DNA of 64,000 bases from Cyclobacteriaceae bacterium (GCA_019638395.1 JAHBTX010000005.1:310001-374000); one strand, 5' to 3'; counted from the stretch's first letter, positions 8,825-17,868 are shown. Notes: generated from the letters alone by a model not told the origin. Numbers and translations: made by a program.

Positions 8825-9940
8825 ATGAATTGTAATTCTATGGAACGCGTAAACCGGAGTTGGCTGTATGCATTGATGCTTGCAGTACTAACTGCATGTA
8901 ACACACCAGAACATCGTAATGCATTTAAGAACGACAGTACATGGGCTATGCTTCCGTTTCAAAAGGTAAACCATGCAAACCCTATTCTGAAAGCCGATAC
9001 CGGAATTTTTACTTGCCCGATTCTGCAACAAAGGGTTCGATGGGAGGAGAAAGATGTATTCAACCCGGCTGCAGTAGTACGCAATGGGGCCATCTATCTT
9101 TTTTACCGGGCTGAAGATACCATTGGAAAACACAACGGCACTTCGCGAATTGGGTTGGCCATTAGTACAAACGGCATCCATTTTAACCGGATGCGCGAAC
9201 CTGTGCTTTATCCCAATGAAGATTTTATGAAAAGGTTTGAATGGGAAGGTGGTATGGAAGATCCGCGCATTATTGAAAATGAAATGGGCACTTATATTAT
9301 GACTTATACCGCTTACGATGGAAACATTGCGCGCTTGTGCGTGGCTTCTTCTGTAGATTTAGTAAACTGGACGAAGCATGGTTTGGTTTTGAATGGTAAG
9401 TATGAAGATACATGGGGAAAATCCGGTGCGATAGTTGGCCGGCAAAAAGGCAACCAGGTTATAGCCGAAAAAATAAATGGCAAATACTGGATGTACTTTG
9501 GCGATACCGATTTGTTTATGGCTATGTCCGATGATCTGATTCAATGGGAACCCGTGCTGGATGAAACCGGAAAATTCAAATCGGTATTAAAACCCAGGCC
9601 CGGAATGTTTGATAGCCGGTTGGTTGAAAGCGGCCCCTACGCATTACTAACTGAACATGGTATTGTATTATTATATAATGGTATGAATCTGGATGCCGGT
9701 GGGGATTCTGATTTGCCGAAAGGTGCTTATTGTTCCGGACAAGCTTTGTTTGATCTGAATGATCCAACCCTGTTGATTGATCGCATGAATGAATACTTCC
9801 TGCGGCCCGACCAGCCCTATGAAATTGAAGGCCAGGTAAACCAGGTTTGCTTTATTGAGGGGATGGTTCCCTTTAACGGTAAATGGTATTTGTATTATGG
9901 CACAGCCGACTCGAAGATTGGTGTAGCGGTAAAGGAGTAA
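8825..9940 (+). CDS. GH130-like glycosidase/phosphorylase lipoprotein
   Basis: The 371-residue protein has a lipoprotein signal (LYALMLAVLTAC, lipobox LTAC at about residue 24). It then shows a five-bladed propeller with family 130/43-like blades: VFNPAAVVRNGAIYLFYRAED, TSRIGLAISTNGIHF, WEGGMEDPRIIENEMGTYIMTYTAYD, GMFDSRLVESGPYALLTEHGIVLLYNGMN and KWYLYYGTADSKIGVA. The MEDPRI segment corresponds to the conserved Glu-Asp-Pro-Arg of GH130 enzymes, which act on beta-mannosides by phosphorolysis or hydrolysis. A surface or periplasmic lipoprotein form suggests hydrolysis rather than phosphorolysis, but that is inference. ATG 8825 and ATG 8840 are both possible starts. It is convergent with the TIGR01777 gene. 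Confidence 0.88.
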   Translation: MNCNSMERVNRSWLYALMLAVLTACNTPEHRNAFKNDSTWAMLPFQKVNHANPILKADTGIFTCPILQQRVRWEEKDVFNPAAVVRNGAIYLFYRAEDTIGKHNGTSRIGLAISTNGIHFNRMREPVLYPNEDFMKRFEWEGGMEDPRIIENEMGTYIMTYTAYDGNIARLCVASSVDLVNWTKHGLVLNGKYEDTWGKSGAIVGRQKGNQVIAEKINGKYWMYFGDTDLFMAMSDDLIQWEPVLDETGKFKSVLKPRPGMFDSRLVESGPYALLTEHGIVLLYNGMNLDAGGDSDLPKGAYCSGQALFDLNDPTLLIDRMNEYFLRPDQPYEIEGQVNQVCFIEGMVPFNGKWYLYYGTADSKIGVAVKE

Positions 9941-9958
9941 AGTGAAATTTAAAGTTCA

Positions 9959-10864
9959 TTATAACTTCAGGCTGCTTAGTGCTTCTTCCAGTTTTGTGTA
10001 TCTGAATTGAAACCCGGTTTGTTTTATTTTGCCGGCACTTACTTTGCTGCCCAACAAAACAAGATTAGCCATTTCTCCCAATAACAATTTTAACATAAAG
10101 CCCGGCACGGGTGGTAGCCATATTGGTTTACTTAATACTTTGCCAATTGCCCTTATTAGCTCTGCGTTTGTAACCCAATTGCCACATACGGCATTGTAGG
10201 CTCCTTCCAGGTTTTTATCTTCAACTGCTCTCAAAAACAGGGCGCATAAATCATCCATGTGAATCCACGATAGGTATTGTTTACCGGTTCCTAATGGCGC
10301 ACCCACCAACATGCGCACCGGTTTTGCCATTTCGGTAACAGCACCACCTTTATCGCTCAATACAATTCCAATACGCAACTTTACTACCCGAATAGAAAGC
10401 GCCTGAATTTTATCGATTGCTGCTTCCCATTGTGTTGTAACATTGGCAAGAAAATCAGAACCAGGCTCTGCTGCCTCCGTAAACACTTCATCACCAAATC
10501 CAAAACCATAATAACCGATTGCCGATGCCGAAACAAAAGTTGTTACCCGGTGCGATGTTGTGCTCAGCACTTTATTCAACAAGGCTACTGACTTTGTCCG
10601 GCTCTCCAGAATTTCACGCTTGCGCGATGCGCTCCAGCGTTTATCGGCAATACCAGCACCAGCCAGGTTAATTATTGTATCAACTCCTTCCAATGCCTGT
10701 GCATCAATAGTACCTGCATGCACATCCCAAACAAAGCTGGGAATCTTTCCGGCACGTTTTGTGCGCCCGACATGAACAACCTGATAGCCTTGTTGCAGCA
10801 GCATACCGGTAAGGTGCGAACCAACCAGGCCAGAGGCTCCGGTTATTAAAATTTTTTTACTCAT
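9959..10864 (-). CDS. TIGR01777 family NAD(P)-dependent epimerase-like protein (YfcH-like)
   Basis: The 301-residue short-chain dehydrogenase-like protein starts KKILITGASGLVGSHLTGMLLQQG (glycine-rich dinucleotide loop). It carries the family signatures DTIINLAGAGIADKRWSASRKREILESR, FVSASAIGYYG (Ser and Tyr of the active-site region), LRIGIVLSDKGGA and QYLSWIHMDDL. The C-terminal DUF1731 part (LPPVPGFMLKLLLGEMANLVLLGSKV) is present. Members are nucleotide-sugar epimerase relatives of uncertain function, sometimes linked to cell division. Length is normal. It is divergent from the exported coiled-coil protein, with a 32-bp gap. Confidence 0.92.
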   Translation of the reverse strand: MSKKILITGASGLVGSHLTGMLLQQGYQVVHVGRTKRAGKIPSFVWDVHAGTIDAQALEGVDTIINLAGAGIADKRWSASRKREILESRTKSVALLNKVLSTTSHRVTTFVSASAIGYYGFGFGDEVFTEAAEPGSDFLANVTTQWEAAIDKIQALSIRVVKLRIGIVLSDKGGAVTEMAKPVRMLVGAPLGTGKQYLSWIHMDDLCALFLRAVEDKNLEGAYNAVCGNWVTNAELIRAIGKVLSKPIWLPPVPGFMLKLLLGEMANLVLLGSKVSAGKIKQTGFQFRYTKLEEALSSLKL

Positions 10865-10870
10865 TATTAG

Positions 10871-10878
10871 TAGCTTTG
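10871..10878 (+). promoter_or_regulatory. Bacteroidota-type -7 promoter element of the coiled-coil protein gene
   Basis: TAGCTTTG fits the TAnnTTTG -7 consensus and lies 18 bp before the ATG at 10897. A TTG start at 10876 would fall inside the promoter, which supports the ATG. No clear -33 TTG is seen. Confidence 0.55.
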
Positions 10879-10896
10879 AACTTTAACACAGAAAGT

Positions 10897-11589
10897 ATGA
10901 ATAAGTTTATTGGTGTATTAGGATTATGCCTGCCGCTGGTGGTTGCACAAGCCCAGATTGTAACTGTAAATAAACAAAACGAAAAGATAAAGAACGAAAC
11001 TATTGAAGTGTTTGCCACTACGCTGGAGGGTCGCAAAGAAGAAATACAACAAGCCTTTACGCGCTACCAGAAAGATATGGGTAAGGTGAAGCTACTCAGT
11101 TCACCCGCAGTAATTACTGAACCCATCATTAGCGGTACTCCCTTTAGTAAAGGCATTGTATATGCCGGCAGCCAAGGAAGCGATAAAACCACTACGGTGT
11201 GGATGGGTATTAATCCCACCGAGTGGAACGAGAAAGATGTTACATACGCTACCCGCGAGTTACAGAAAATGGTTTATCAGTTTGGTATAAAATTTTATCG
11301 CGATCAGGTACAAAAACAAATTGATGAAACCCAGCAGGCACTGGATGCAGTTGAAAAACAACAGCAACGCATGCTCAATCAGAGCAAAGATTTAACTATC
11401 AAATTAAGCAACAACGAACAGGAAAAAGTTCAGCTTGAAAAATCGTTGGAGAACAATAAGCTTGAAAATGCAGCTTTGAAAATCAGAATGGAGAACAACA
11501 AAAAGGCGCAAGACTCTTTAGTGAATGCCTCTATTCAGATTAAAAAGGTAATGGAAACTTATAAAGAAAAGCAGCTTAAGATTAATTAG
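10897..11589 (+). CDS. Exported coiled-coil protein of unknown function
   Basis: From the ATG at 10897 there are 230 residues with a signal peptide (MNKFIGVLGLCLPLVVAQAQ). A globular N-terminal part follows that includes LLSSPAVITEPIISGTPFSKGIVYAG and WMGINPTEW. From about residue 140 to the end there is a long glutamine-, lysine- and glutamate-rich coiled coil (QKQIDETQQALDAVEKQQQ and onward). I do not recognise the family. It is probably periplasmic or attached to the outer membrane. The 3' end overlaps the convergent lipoprotein gene by 8 bp. Confidence 0.72.
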   Translation: MNKFIGVLGLCLPLVVAQAQIVTVNKQNEKIKNETIEVFATTLEGRKEEIQQAFTRYQKDMGKVKLLSSPAVITEPIISGTPFSKGIVYAGSQGSDKTTTVWMGINPTEWNEKDVTYATRELQKMVYQFGIKFYRDQVQKQIDETQQALDAVEKQQQRMLNQSKDLTIKLSNNEQEKVQLEKSLENNKLENAALKIRMENNKKAQDSLVNASIQIKKVMETYKEKQLKIN

Positions 11590-12175
11590 TGTTGTTACTT
11601 TCAACAATATCTTCTATTGTCCCAAACTGTTTCGATTTCCATTTACGTTCCTGCTTATCGTAATACACATTAGCATCAGGAAACTCTATGTATTCAATTC
11701 CACCAGAATTTACCGTTAAGTACTTATCTAACGACTCTCCCTTTACCATCTTATCAAACAATTTATAGCTCCTGACCTTTAACGTATCTGGCATCATTTT
11801 CCAGGTACGGAAAATTTCTTCGTATTCAATCAGGCTATCAACCTTATCAAACTTAAACCTGCCACCTGTGGCTACATATTTTTCAAACAAACTTGGGGCT
11901 CTGCGGCTTACCAGAAAGAAAGAATCACCGGTTCTATTTTCGAAATATAACTCGAGTTTGTGTAGGCCAATCTGTTCCTGGTAGTGTTCATCAAATTGTG
12001 CCGAGAATTTTGTTGAGTCGGTTGCCTTTTCGGGTTTCCTGCCTACATACCGAATTATTTTCGACATTACTTTATCATACTGTTGCGGAGTTAATTGATC
12101 TTGTGCATTATATGAGACGGTAGGTTGACAGGCTACAAGGCCAAGTACCAACAACAGCATATATTTCAATTTCAT
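11582..12175 (-). CDS. Putative lipoprotein of unknown function
   Basis: The 197-residue protein has a lipoprotein signal with lipobox LVAC (MKLKYMLLLVLGLVAC). A mixed alpha/beta mature part carries charged segments such as YDKVMSKIIRYVGRKPEKATD and ends IVESNNTN. No family recognised. It lies just beyond the terminator of the beta-helix lipoprotein gene on the same strand, so it needs its own promoter. Confidence 0.7.
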   Translation of the reverse strand: MKLKYMLLLVLGLVACQPTVSYNAQDQLTPQQYDKVMSKIIRYVGRKPEKATDSTKFSAQFDEHYQEQIGLHKLELYFENRTGDSFFLVSRRAPSLFEKYVATGGRFKFDKVDSLIEYEEIFRTWKMMPDTLKVRSYKLFDKMVKGESLDKYLTVNSGGIEYIEFPDANVYYDKQERKWKSKQFGTIEDIVESNNTN

Positions 12176-12188
12176 ATTATTACAAAAC

Positions 12189-12219
12189 TAAAAAAGAAAG
12201 ACCTGCCTCGCAGCAGGTC
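12189..12219 (-). terminator. Rho-independent terminator of the beta-helix lipoprotein gene
   Basis: On the minus strand, GACCTGC (12219-12213) pairs with GCAGGTC (12206-12200) around a six-base loop and is followed by TTTCTTTTTT. It lies 24 bp beyond the stop codon at 12243. Confidence 0.85.
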
Positions 12220-12242
12220 CTTCTACCCTAAGAAATTATTTA

Positions 12243-13970
12243 TTAATAAACTTTTGTTATCGGGCGGAATTCAGCCCAACCGTTTGTCCAATCAGTTGTT
12301 CCAAAAGCACCTCTATAAGCAACGTTTTCAAAGAAACCTGTTCTTCCTGCTTCACTAAACTTAGCATTTGTAAAGCTTGCTCCGGTTGCAATAGTTGCTG
12401 TACCACTCGAAATGGTGAAATCAGGATCGGATGGATATGTACTGGCGCCCCCCGTATATCTGGCAAAGAAATTATCGATTCGTAGGCCAAGAGTTGTATA
12501 AAACGAAGTTTGGTTATCGTCATTTGCAGGAATTGCGAGGGAAGTATTAGCCGCATCCCAGTAAGTTTGTAGATCGGTGGCCGTAAAGGTAACGCCACTT
12601 CCTATAGCAAAGCGAGTTGCAGCGGGTGCTATCAAAATATTATTTGCCAGAACACCATTAGGCGTAGCGGCCGTATATTGAGAATAGACTGAATTTTGGT
12701 TCATCCGTAAGCCGGTTGGGAAACCACCAATAACTGAATTGAAGATTGATGTGGCATTTCTTCTTCTCAAATCTATGCTATGCACGTTGTTGGCTGAGTT
12801 TGCGCGACCAGTTCTGTCGATTGGTCCATAAACTGTTACGTTGGAGAAGGTTCCAGTTGTATAAGTACCGGCACCGGTATCGTTATCATTTGGGCCATTA
12901 TCATTTTCGAAAGCGTTGGATTGTGATTGGTCAGCCGAGAATGGGTTTCTAACCACCAGCGCAAACTGCACATTACCACTCCAACCATAATCGCAATCAA
13001 AATCGTCATCCCATGTTGAAAGAGAGATCAAATGTTTAGCGTTTACTGTTCCTCCAAACCACTCAAAACCATCATCGCCACCAAATGACACCTGAACGTG
13101 GTGAAATTCAGTACCACTGCCAACTGAACCCAATGTTATACTGTTAGTTTCGTTATTTGGTGTTAATTCAATACCTGCATATTCAACCCGTAGGTACTTA
13201 TACACACCAGAATTGTCATTGTCATTTGTACGATTATCAGCACCAAAATTAACCGCAGGAGAAATACCCTCTACAGCCGGATTCGGTTGGTTTGTATATG
13301 CTTTACCAAGAATTACTAATCCACCCCAATCACCTTTATCTCGCTCGTTAACACCTTGATTCGATGTCATCACTACTGGGCTTGTCGCTGTACCATTACA
13401 AAGTAGCTTTCCGCCACGCTCTACTATCAAAGTTCCTTTGGTTGATTTTTCGCCAAATAAAACGGTACCGGCTGGAATTGTTACTGTTATACCATCCTTT
13501 ATAAAGGTTTGACCGCGTATCAGATATTTTTTAGAGGCATCCAGTGTTTGAGTTGTAAGGTTACCGCTTAATACGATAGTTGGATCTTGTACTGTAATTG
13601 TAAATGTTGCTGGAATAGAAACTAAACCACCGTTGTCTTTAACCGTTAAAACTACATTTATCGTAGAACCTACAACAGCACTGGCCGGTACCTGCAAACC
13701 AACCTCCTGAGTAAGTGCTGTGCCGGAAAGACTAATAGGGCTTGCCGGAGTTGACGTAACACCAGCAACAATTAACTCACTAGCGCCACCCGATGCCGCA
13801 ATTGTAGCTGTAACTGTTACAGTTGATCCTGGATTTCCCTGGCCGGTTGTACTGCTTAATGAGATTGTTGGAATTGTTGCCGGTTTCGGATCGTCACCAT
13901 CGCAACTTTGCATCACCACCATAGCCGAAATAGCTACGAGAAAGAACAAAAGTGAAAGCGTTTTTTTCAT
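12243..13970 (-). CDS. Surface lipoprotein with right-handed beta-helix
   Basis: The 575-residue protein has a lipoprotein signal (lipobox MQSC at about residue 23, then the acidic DGDDPKP). It continues with an Ig-like domain of about 100 residues (TISLSSTTGQGNPGSTVTVTATI to FTITVQDP). A parallel beta-helix region begins KYLIRGQTFIKDGITVTIPAGTVLFG and includes GDWGGLVILGKAYTN, FHHVQVSFGGDDGFEWFGGTVNAKHL and NNVHSIDLRRRNATSIFNSVIGG. The acidic lipoprotein tail after Cys suggests surface export. It follows the large TonB receptor on the same strand, but a terminator and a new promoter separate them. The pairing still suggests that the two act on the same ligand. The function is unknown. Confidence 0.8.
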   Translation of the reverse strand: MKKTLSLLFFLVAISAMVVMQSCDGDDPKPATIPTISLSSTTGQGNPGSTVTVTATIAASGGASELIVAGVTSTPASPISLSGTALTQEVGLQVPASAVVGSTINVVLTVKDNGGLVSIPATFTITVQDPTIVLSGNLTTQTLDASKKYLIRGQTFIKDGITVTIPAGTVLFGEKSTKGTLIVERGGKLLCNGTATSPVVMTSNQGVNERDKGDWGGLVILGKAYTNQPNPAVEGISPAVNFGADNRTNDNDNSGVYKYLRVEYAGIELTPNNETNSITLGSVGSGTEFHHVQVSFGGDDGFEWFGGTVNAKHLISLSTWDDDFDCDYGWSGNVQFALVVRNPFSADQSQSNAFENDNGPNDNDTGAGTYTTGTFSNVTVYGPIDRTGRANSANNVHSIDLRRRNATSIFNSVIGGFPTGLRMNQNSVYSQYTAATPNGVLANNILIAPAATRFAIGSGVTFTATDLQTYWDAANTSLAIPANDDNQTSFYTTLGLRIDNFFARYTGGASTYPSDPDFTISSGTATIATGASFTNAKFSEAGRTGFFENVAYRGAFGTTDWTNGWAEFRPITKVY

Positions 13971-14005
13971 GAGTTTAATTTTTATGAGACATTATTTTTC
14001 CGCCT

Positions 14006-14035
14006 CAAAATTAGATAGCCACTCATGCCGGGCAA
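14006..14035 (-). promoter_or_regulatory. Bacteroidota-type promoter of the beta-helix lipoprotein gene
   Basis: On the minus strand TTG (14035-14033) is followed, after 19 bp, by TAATTTTG (14013-14006), a full match to the TTG-N19-TAnnTTTG consensus. It lies 36 bp before the start codon, downstream of the receptor gene's terminator. Confidence 0.75.
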
Positions 14036-14093
14036 TTACAGGGGAGTTATCAATTCGTTACCGGAAGGTTATGGATTTCATGTTTTCTTAACA

Positions 14094-14123
14094 ATAAAAA
14101 AGCCGCATGCTTGGATGCGGCTT
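14094..14123 (-). terminator. Rho-independent terminator of the large TonB receptor gene
   Basis: The perfect 9-bp stem AAGCCGCAT/ATGCGGCTT (14100-14108 and 14115-14123) with a 6-base loop is followed on the minus strand by TTTTTTATT. It lies 23 bp beyond the receptor stop codon. Confidence 0.9.
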
Positions 14124-14145
14124 CAATAACATTGGTTTGTTTTTT

Positions 14146-16962
14146 TTAGCGGCTTATTTTATACCCTAGACTTATACTGATTTGCTGACCAACCGTGTAA
14201 GCCAGAATGGAGGCATCACGCCCACCCTGGGTATCAATTTTATTGTTCACGTCTGTGTCCTGATAAAATCGATACTTAGCATTCACCAGATTTTGGATAT
14301 TCAACTTCGTTTCGAGTTTACCAAATTGTTTAGAAAGTTGAAGGTCTAAGGAGTGTCTGGGTAACTCATAAATTGAAGGAAAGTTTACATCGCCAACAGC
14401 AAAAATACGGGGGCCGAAAATGTTATACGCCACCGAAACTGCAAACTTCTTTACATCATCATTATAATAAGCTCCTGCGTTGATTAAATAGGGTGATTGG
14501 CCTTGTAATTGACGGACTTGTTGTTGAGCTGTTGCCTGCGCACCTAAATCAACCTCAGAGAATATAAAAGAGGCATTCATGTTGATCGATGTATTCCGTA
14601 AGAAACGCGAAACCCCAAGACTAGAAAGTGATTTTTTAAATTCTAATTCAACACCGTAAGCATTAGCCATGTCTGCATTTCCATAGGTTGATTGAGGTGC
14701 TTCCGTAGTTAAGAGCAAAATTGATTCAATTGGATCATTGAAAGACTTGTAAAACATGCCCAAGCTTATGGCTTCACCTGGGTTAGGATATATTTCCCAC
14801 CGTAAGTCAATATTATCAATTGTAGCTGTTCTAAGGTTCGGATTCCCTTGAACACCTTGTTCTAACTCAAAATCATAATATAAAAATGGAGCCAGTTCCC
14901 GGAATTCCGGACGATTTACTGTACGAGAGTAGGCCAGTCGAAAAAGAGAACGATCAGTTAGATTATATGCCATGTTCAAAGAAGGTAGTACTGATAAAAT
15001 CGGGTTATTTACCTCCACAGGACCATCCACACTAATAGTATTCAATTTCTGTACATTGTTTTCTAAGCGAACCCCTGCTGTTAGATCAAACTTGCCAGCA
15101 GGCAATGTTCCCATTACGTAACCGGCTGTTAAGAAATTGGACCCTGTATATGTATCCGAAGGTCTGGTTCCTTCTTCCAACACAAAACCATCTGAAGACT
15201 TTATGTTGCCCGGAGCAAACACTTCGTTAAGCGGGAGACGAATAAGGCGTTGCCCCTCCTCTTGATTAAAGAATCCAGGATATAAGTACGATACATAGCG
15301 CGCATTAAAATCACGCTCCTTAGATTCTATGTAATAACCAGCCTTTACGGATGCTGTTCGCTTATTGTTAACATCGCCAAACTTCTTCTCGATATTAACA
15401 CCATTTGAAAAACCTTTGTCTTGAAGGTCTGAATAAAACCGTCCTGTTTCAAACAAGTTTGCACTTGGAGGTAATTGCATCTGATATGTTTCTTCTCCAC
15501 TTGAAAGGAGGCGGAAAGTCCGGAATCTTCTAAAATCAGGTTCATCTCTATTCACATAGTTGTAACCTCCAACCCAATCAATAATAACAGAATTATCTGC
15601 CAGTTTATGTGTGCCTTGTAATTGCCCTGTGTAAATAAAGCGGCTTTGATAGTGATAAGAATAATTGCGGTAAAAGCGATCGGTATTAAGAAATAAGTCC
15701 TGACCATCGCGCAAAATGGTTTGGTTTTCACCAAGTAAATTAATCAGATTTTTAAATTCAAATCTGGATTTCCCAATCGTGGCCAACCAATTACTAATTC
15801 CGCTAATACGTACGTCATTTTCAGAATAAGTATCATTGTAGTTGAAACGATCTTCTATACTTTGATTATCGAACAGGTAACGCTTAAAGTTAACCACCTT
15901 ATTCTGATAAGAATTGGAGTAGGCTACATTTGTGAGTGTACCTAATTTTAGTCTGCCGAGATTAAAACCATGTGATAATTCAAATCCAAAACCAAAGTCA
16001 ACCGGAGCACTGACGGTGCTGTAGTCGAAATTATTTGTTAAAGACCGACCAGCATTTTGACGCAACTCAGAAGTTCGAGATGATTGTATCATTGCATTGG
16101 TTGAAGGGAAGGTTGCGGGTAATGAGCGAAAGCCATTATCGTATCCTAGCCAATCGGTTGAGCTACCTTGACTTTTGTTGAAATCGTTAAACGTGGTACC
16201 AGCACGCATGCCTAACGAAGTGCTAACCTTAAAGTAATTTTCGTCATTGAATTGACGTGTTACTACCTGAATCACACCTCCGGCAAAATCGCCCGGTATA
16301 TCGGCACTGCCCGATTTATAGATTAATATCTGATCTATCGCACCGCTGGGTATCAGATCAAATGAGAAAGAGCGCTTATCTACCTCAGTGCTAGGGCCAA
16401 TTACTTTATTAATCATTACCTGATTATATCGTTCACTCACGCCTCTTATCATTACAAAACGATTATCAACTATACTTATTCCTGGTACTCGTTGCATAAT
16501 TTGCGCTGCATCACGATCGGGCACACGTGCAATTTGTTCCGCTGAAATTCCACTTACGACTAGCTTGCTTTCTTTTATTGCTGCCACAAGGCTATAGTCT
16601 GTATTTACCTGCCGGGTTCCTGTTACTATCACTTCCTCCAACTCGGTTGCATCCTCATTTAACTCAACCGCTATTGAAATAATTTTACCTGATTCCACTG
16701 TTACATCAGGTATAACATGCGTTTTGTATGTAACAAAAGAAACAGCCACAGTATAAGTGCCTGGCTTTAAGTTCGCAATGGTAAAATTGCCATCCAGGTC
16801 GGTAGAACTACCAACAGTAGTACCCTGTATTACTGCATTAGCACCAATTACAGGTTCTTTATTTCCAGCATCTATTACCTTACCAGTAATACTACCGTTT
16901 TGAGCAATTGCTAATGTTGTAAAATTGATTAGAACAAACAGGAGATAAAGACGCTTCAACAT
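14146..16962 (-). CDS. Large TonB-dependent outer-membrane receptor
   Basis: The 938-residue protein has a signal peptide (MLKRLYLLFVLINFTTLAIAQ) and a carboxypeptidase-regulatory-like domain at about 22-110 (GSITGKVIDAGNKEPVIGANAV, then GSSTDLDGNFTIANLKPGTY). The linker ELEEVIVTGTRQ resembles a TonB box, and the plug at 130-250 shows DRDAAQIMQRVPGISIVDNRFVMIRG and SGSADIPGDFAGGVIQV. A long barrel ends in the typical GYKISR strand. Similar receptors with NRFVMIRGVSERYN plugs transport unidentified ligands. The gene order receptor then beta-helix lipoprotein suggests a pair. It is followed by a strong terminator. Confidence 0.93.
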   Translation of the reverse strand: MLKRLYLLFVLINFTTLAIAQNGSITGKVIDAGNKEPVIGANAVIQGTTVGSSTDLDGNFTIANLKPGTYTVAVSFVTYKTHVIPDVTVESGKIISIAVELNEDATELEEVIVTGTRQVNTDYSLVAAIKESKLVVSGISAEQIARVPDRDAAQIMQRVPGISIVDNRFVMIRGVSERYNQVMINKVIGPSTEVDKRSFSFDLIPSGAIDQILIYKSGSADIPGDFAGGVIQVVTRQFNDENYFKVSTSLGMRAGTTFNDFNKSQGSSTDWLGYDNGFRSLPATFPSTNAMIQSSRTSELRQNAGRSLTNNFDYSTVSAPVDFGFGFELSHGFNLGRLKLGTLTNVAYSNSYQNKVVNFKRYLFDNQSIEDRFNYNDTYSENDVRISGISNWLATIGKSRFEFKNLINLLGENQTILRDGQDLFLNTDRFYRNYSYHYQSRFIYTGQLQGTHKLADNSVIIDWVGGYNYVNRDEPDFRRFRTFRLLSSGEETYQMQLPPSANLFETGRFYSDLQDKGFSNGVNIEKKFGDVNNKRTASVKAGYYIESKERDFNARYVSYLYPGFFNQEEGQRLIRLPLNEVFAPGNIKSSDGFVLEEGTRPSDTYTGSNFLTAGYVMGTLPAGKFDLTAGVRLENNVQKLNTISVDGPVEVNNPILSVLPSLNMAYNLTDRSLFRLAYSRTVNRPEFRELAPFLYYDFELEQGVQGNPNLRTATIDNIDLRWEIYPNPGEAISLGMFYKSFNDPIESILLLTTEAPQSTYGNADMANAYGVELEFKKSLSSLGVSRFLRNTSINMNASFIFSEVDLGAQATAQQQVRQLQGQSPYLINAGAYYNDDVKKFAVSVAYNIFGPRIFAVGDVNFPSIYELPRHSLDLQLSKQFGKLETKLNIQNLVNAKYRFYQDTDVNNKIDTQGGRDASILAYTVGQQISISLGYKISR

Positions 16963-17088
16963 TGGGGTAAATTATTTTCCCGCAAAGGTGCTGTTACAAT
17001 ATTAACCCGTTAAGGCGGCTATGTTACGTAATTGTTAAAGGCCTGTCTTTTTATAGCCTTGAAACTTACTATAAGATCGCCCTTTGCA

Positions 17089-17104
17089 ATCGTATTATTA
17101 CGAT
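17089..17104. promoter_or_regulatory. Distal copy of the palindromic operator
   Basis: ATCGTATTATTACGAT matches the core of the downstream palindrome (ATCGTAATATTACGAT) at 15 of 16 positions. It is 123 bp further upstream in the 285-bp gap between the TonB receptor and the phosphatase gene. The rest of the gap shows nothing else I can support. Confidence 0.55.
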
Positions 17105-17211
17105 AATACAGATGAAATTGAGCGAGTTAACTCCGGTAACCCAAATAACATTACGGTAAAGAGCCGGTAATGCAAGTAAGATTCTGATAACATACGTTAG
17201 CCTGCATTCTC

Positions 17212-17231
17212 ATATCGTAATATTACGATAT
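17212..17231. promoter_or_regulatory. Perfect 20-bp palindromic operator
   Basis: ATATCGTAATATTACGATAT is its own reverse complement. It lies immediately upstream of the -7 element of the phosphatase gene, in the spacer where RNA polymerase binds, so a bound protein would block transcription. The AT-rich TCGTAATATTACGA shape is plausible for an ArsR/SmtB-type repressor, but no repressor gene is nearby. Confidence 0.7.
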
Positions 17232-17235
17232 GCTT

Positions 17236-17243
17236 TATATTTG
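17236..17243 (+). promoter_or_regulatory. -7 promoter element of the phosphatase gene
   Basis: TATATTTG is a full TAnnTTTG match and ends 4 bp before the ATG at 17248. An upstream in-frame ATG at 17230 lies inside the operator/promoter, which argues for 17248. Confidence 0.68.
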
Positions 17244-17247
17244 CCGC

Positions 17248-17868
17248 ATGAATCTATTATTTCCGCCCCTGTCAAATCTGGTAAAGTTGTTTGAAGGCCA
17301 GTATGCCCAAATTGCTGCCGACCGTAAAGCCATTTTAGAGCAACTTGCTGCTTATGTTCGCCAGAAAACAATCGAACAAAAACCAGCATTGCTCAATTTT
17401 ATCTGTACCCATAACTCGCGCAGAAGCCACCTCTCGCAACTATGGGCTCAGGCCGCAGCCTTTCATTATGATGTTAAAAATGTACAATGCTATTCAGGAG
17501 GTACGGAAGCTACAGCCTTTAACCCACGCGCTGTAAAAGCCATGCGAGAAGTTGGATTTCAGCTAACTGATGCCGATGCATCTGCCAACCCCAAATACGA
17601 AGTTCGGTTTGCTGAAGCAGCACTCGCTGTTATTGCATTCTCCAAAACCTATGGTGATAGCTTTAATCCCAGTGCAGGCTTTGCCGCTATTATGACATGT
17701 TCGCATGCAGATGAAAACTGCCCGATTGTGATTGGTGCTGAAAAAAGGATTTCGTTACCGTTCGATGACCCCAAAGATTTTGACGACACCGATCTGGAAT
17801 CAGCTAAATACCATGAACGCGTGTTAGAAATAGGTAAAGAAATCTGCTTTGCTTTTTCGCTTCTATAA
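17248..17868 (+). CDS. Arsenate reductase-like low-molecular-weight protein tyrosine phosphatase
   Basis: From the ATG at 17248 the protein has 206 residues. The core shows the CX5R phosphate loop in NFICTHNSRRSHLSQLWAQ, with Cys53 as nucleophile, then YSGGTEATAFNPRAVKAMREVGFQL. Two further segments typical of thioredoxin-coupled arsenate reductases are present (AFSKTYGDSFNP and MTCSHADENCPIVIGAEKRISLPFDDPKDFDDT). An N-terminal helical extension of about 45 residues precedes the fold. It would reduce arsenate or dephosphorylate a tyrosine-phosphorylated protein in the cytosol. It has a promoter with a palindromic operator, but no arsR or arsenite efflux gene is beside it. Confidence 0.85.
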   Translation: MNLLFPPLSNLVKLFEGQYAQIAADRKAILEQLAAYVRQKTIEQKPALLNFICTHNSRRSHLSQLWAQAAAFHYDVKNVQCYSGGTEATAFNPRAVKAMREVGFQLTDADASANPKYEVRFAEAALAVIAFSKTYGDSFNPSAGFAAIMTCSHADENCPIVIGAEKRISLPFDDPKDFDDTDLESAKYHERVLEIGKEICFAFSLL

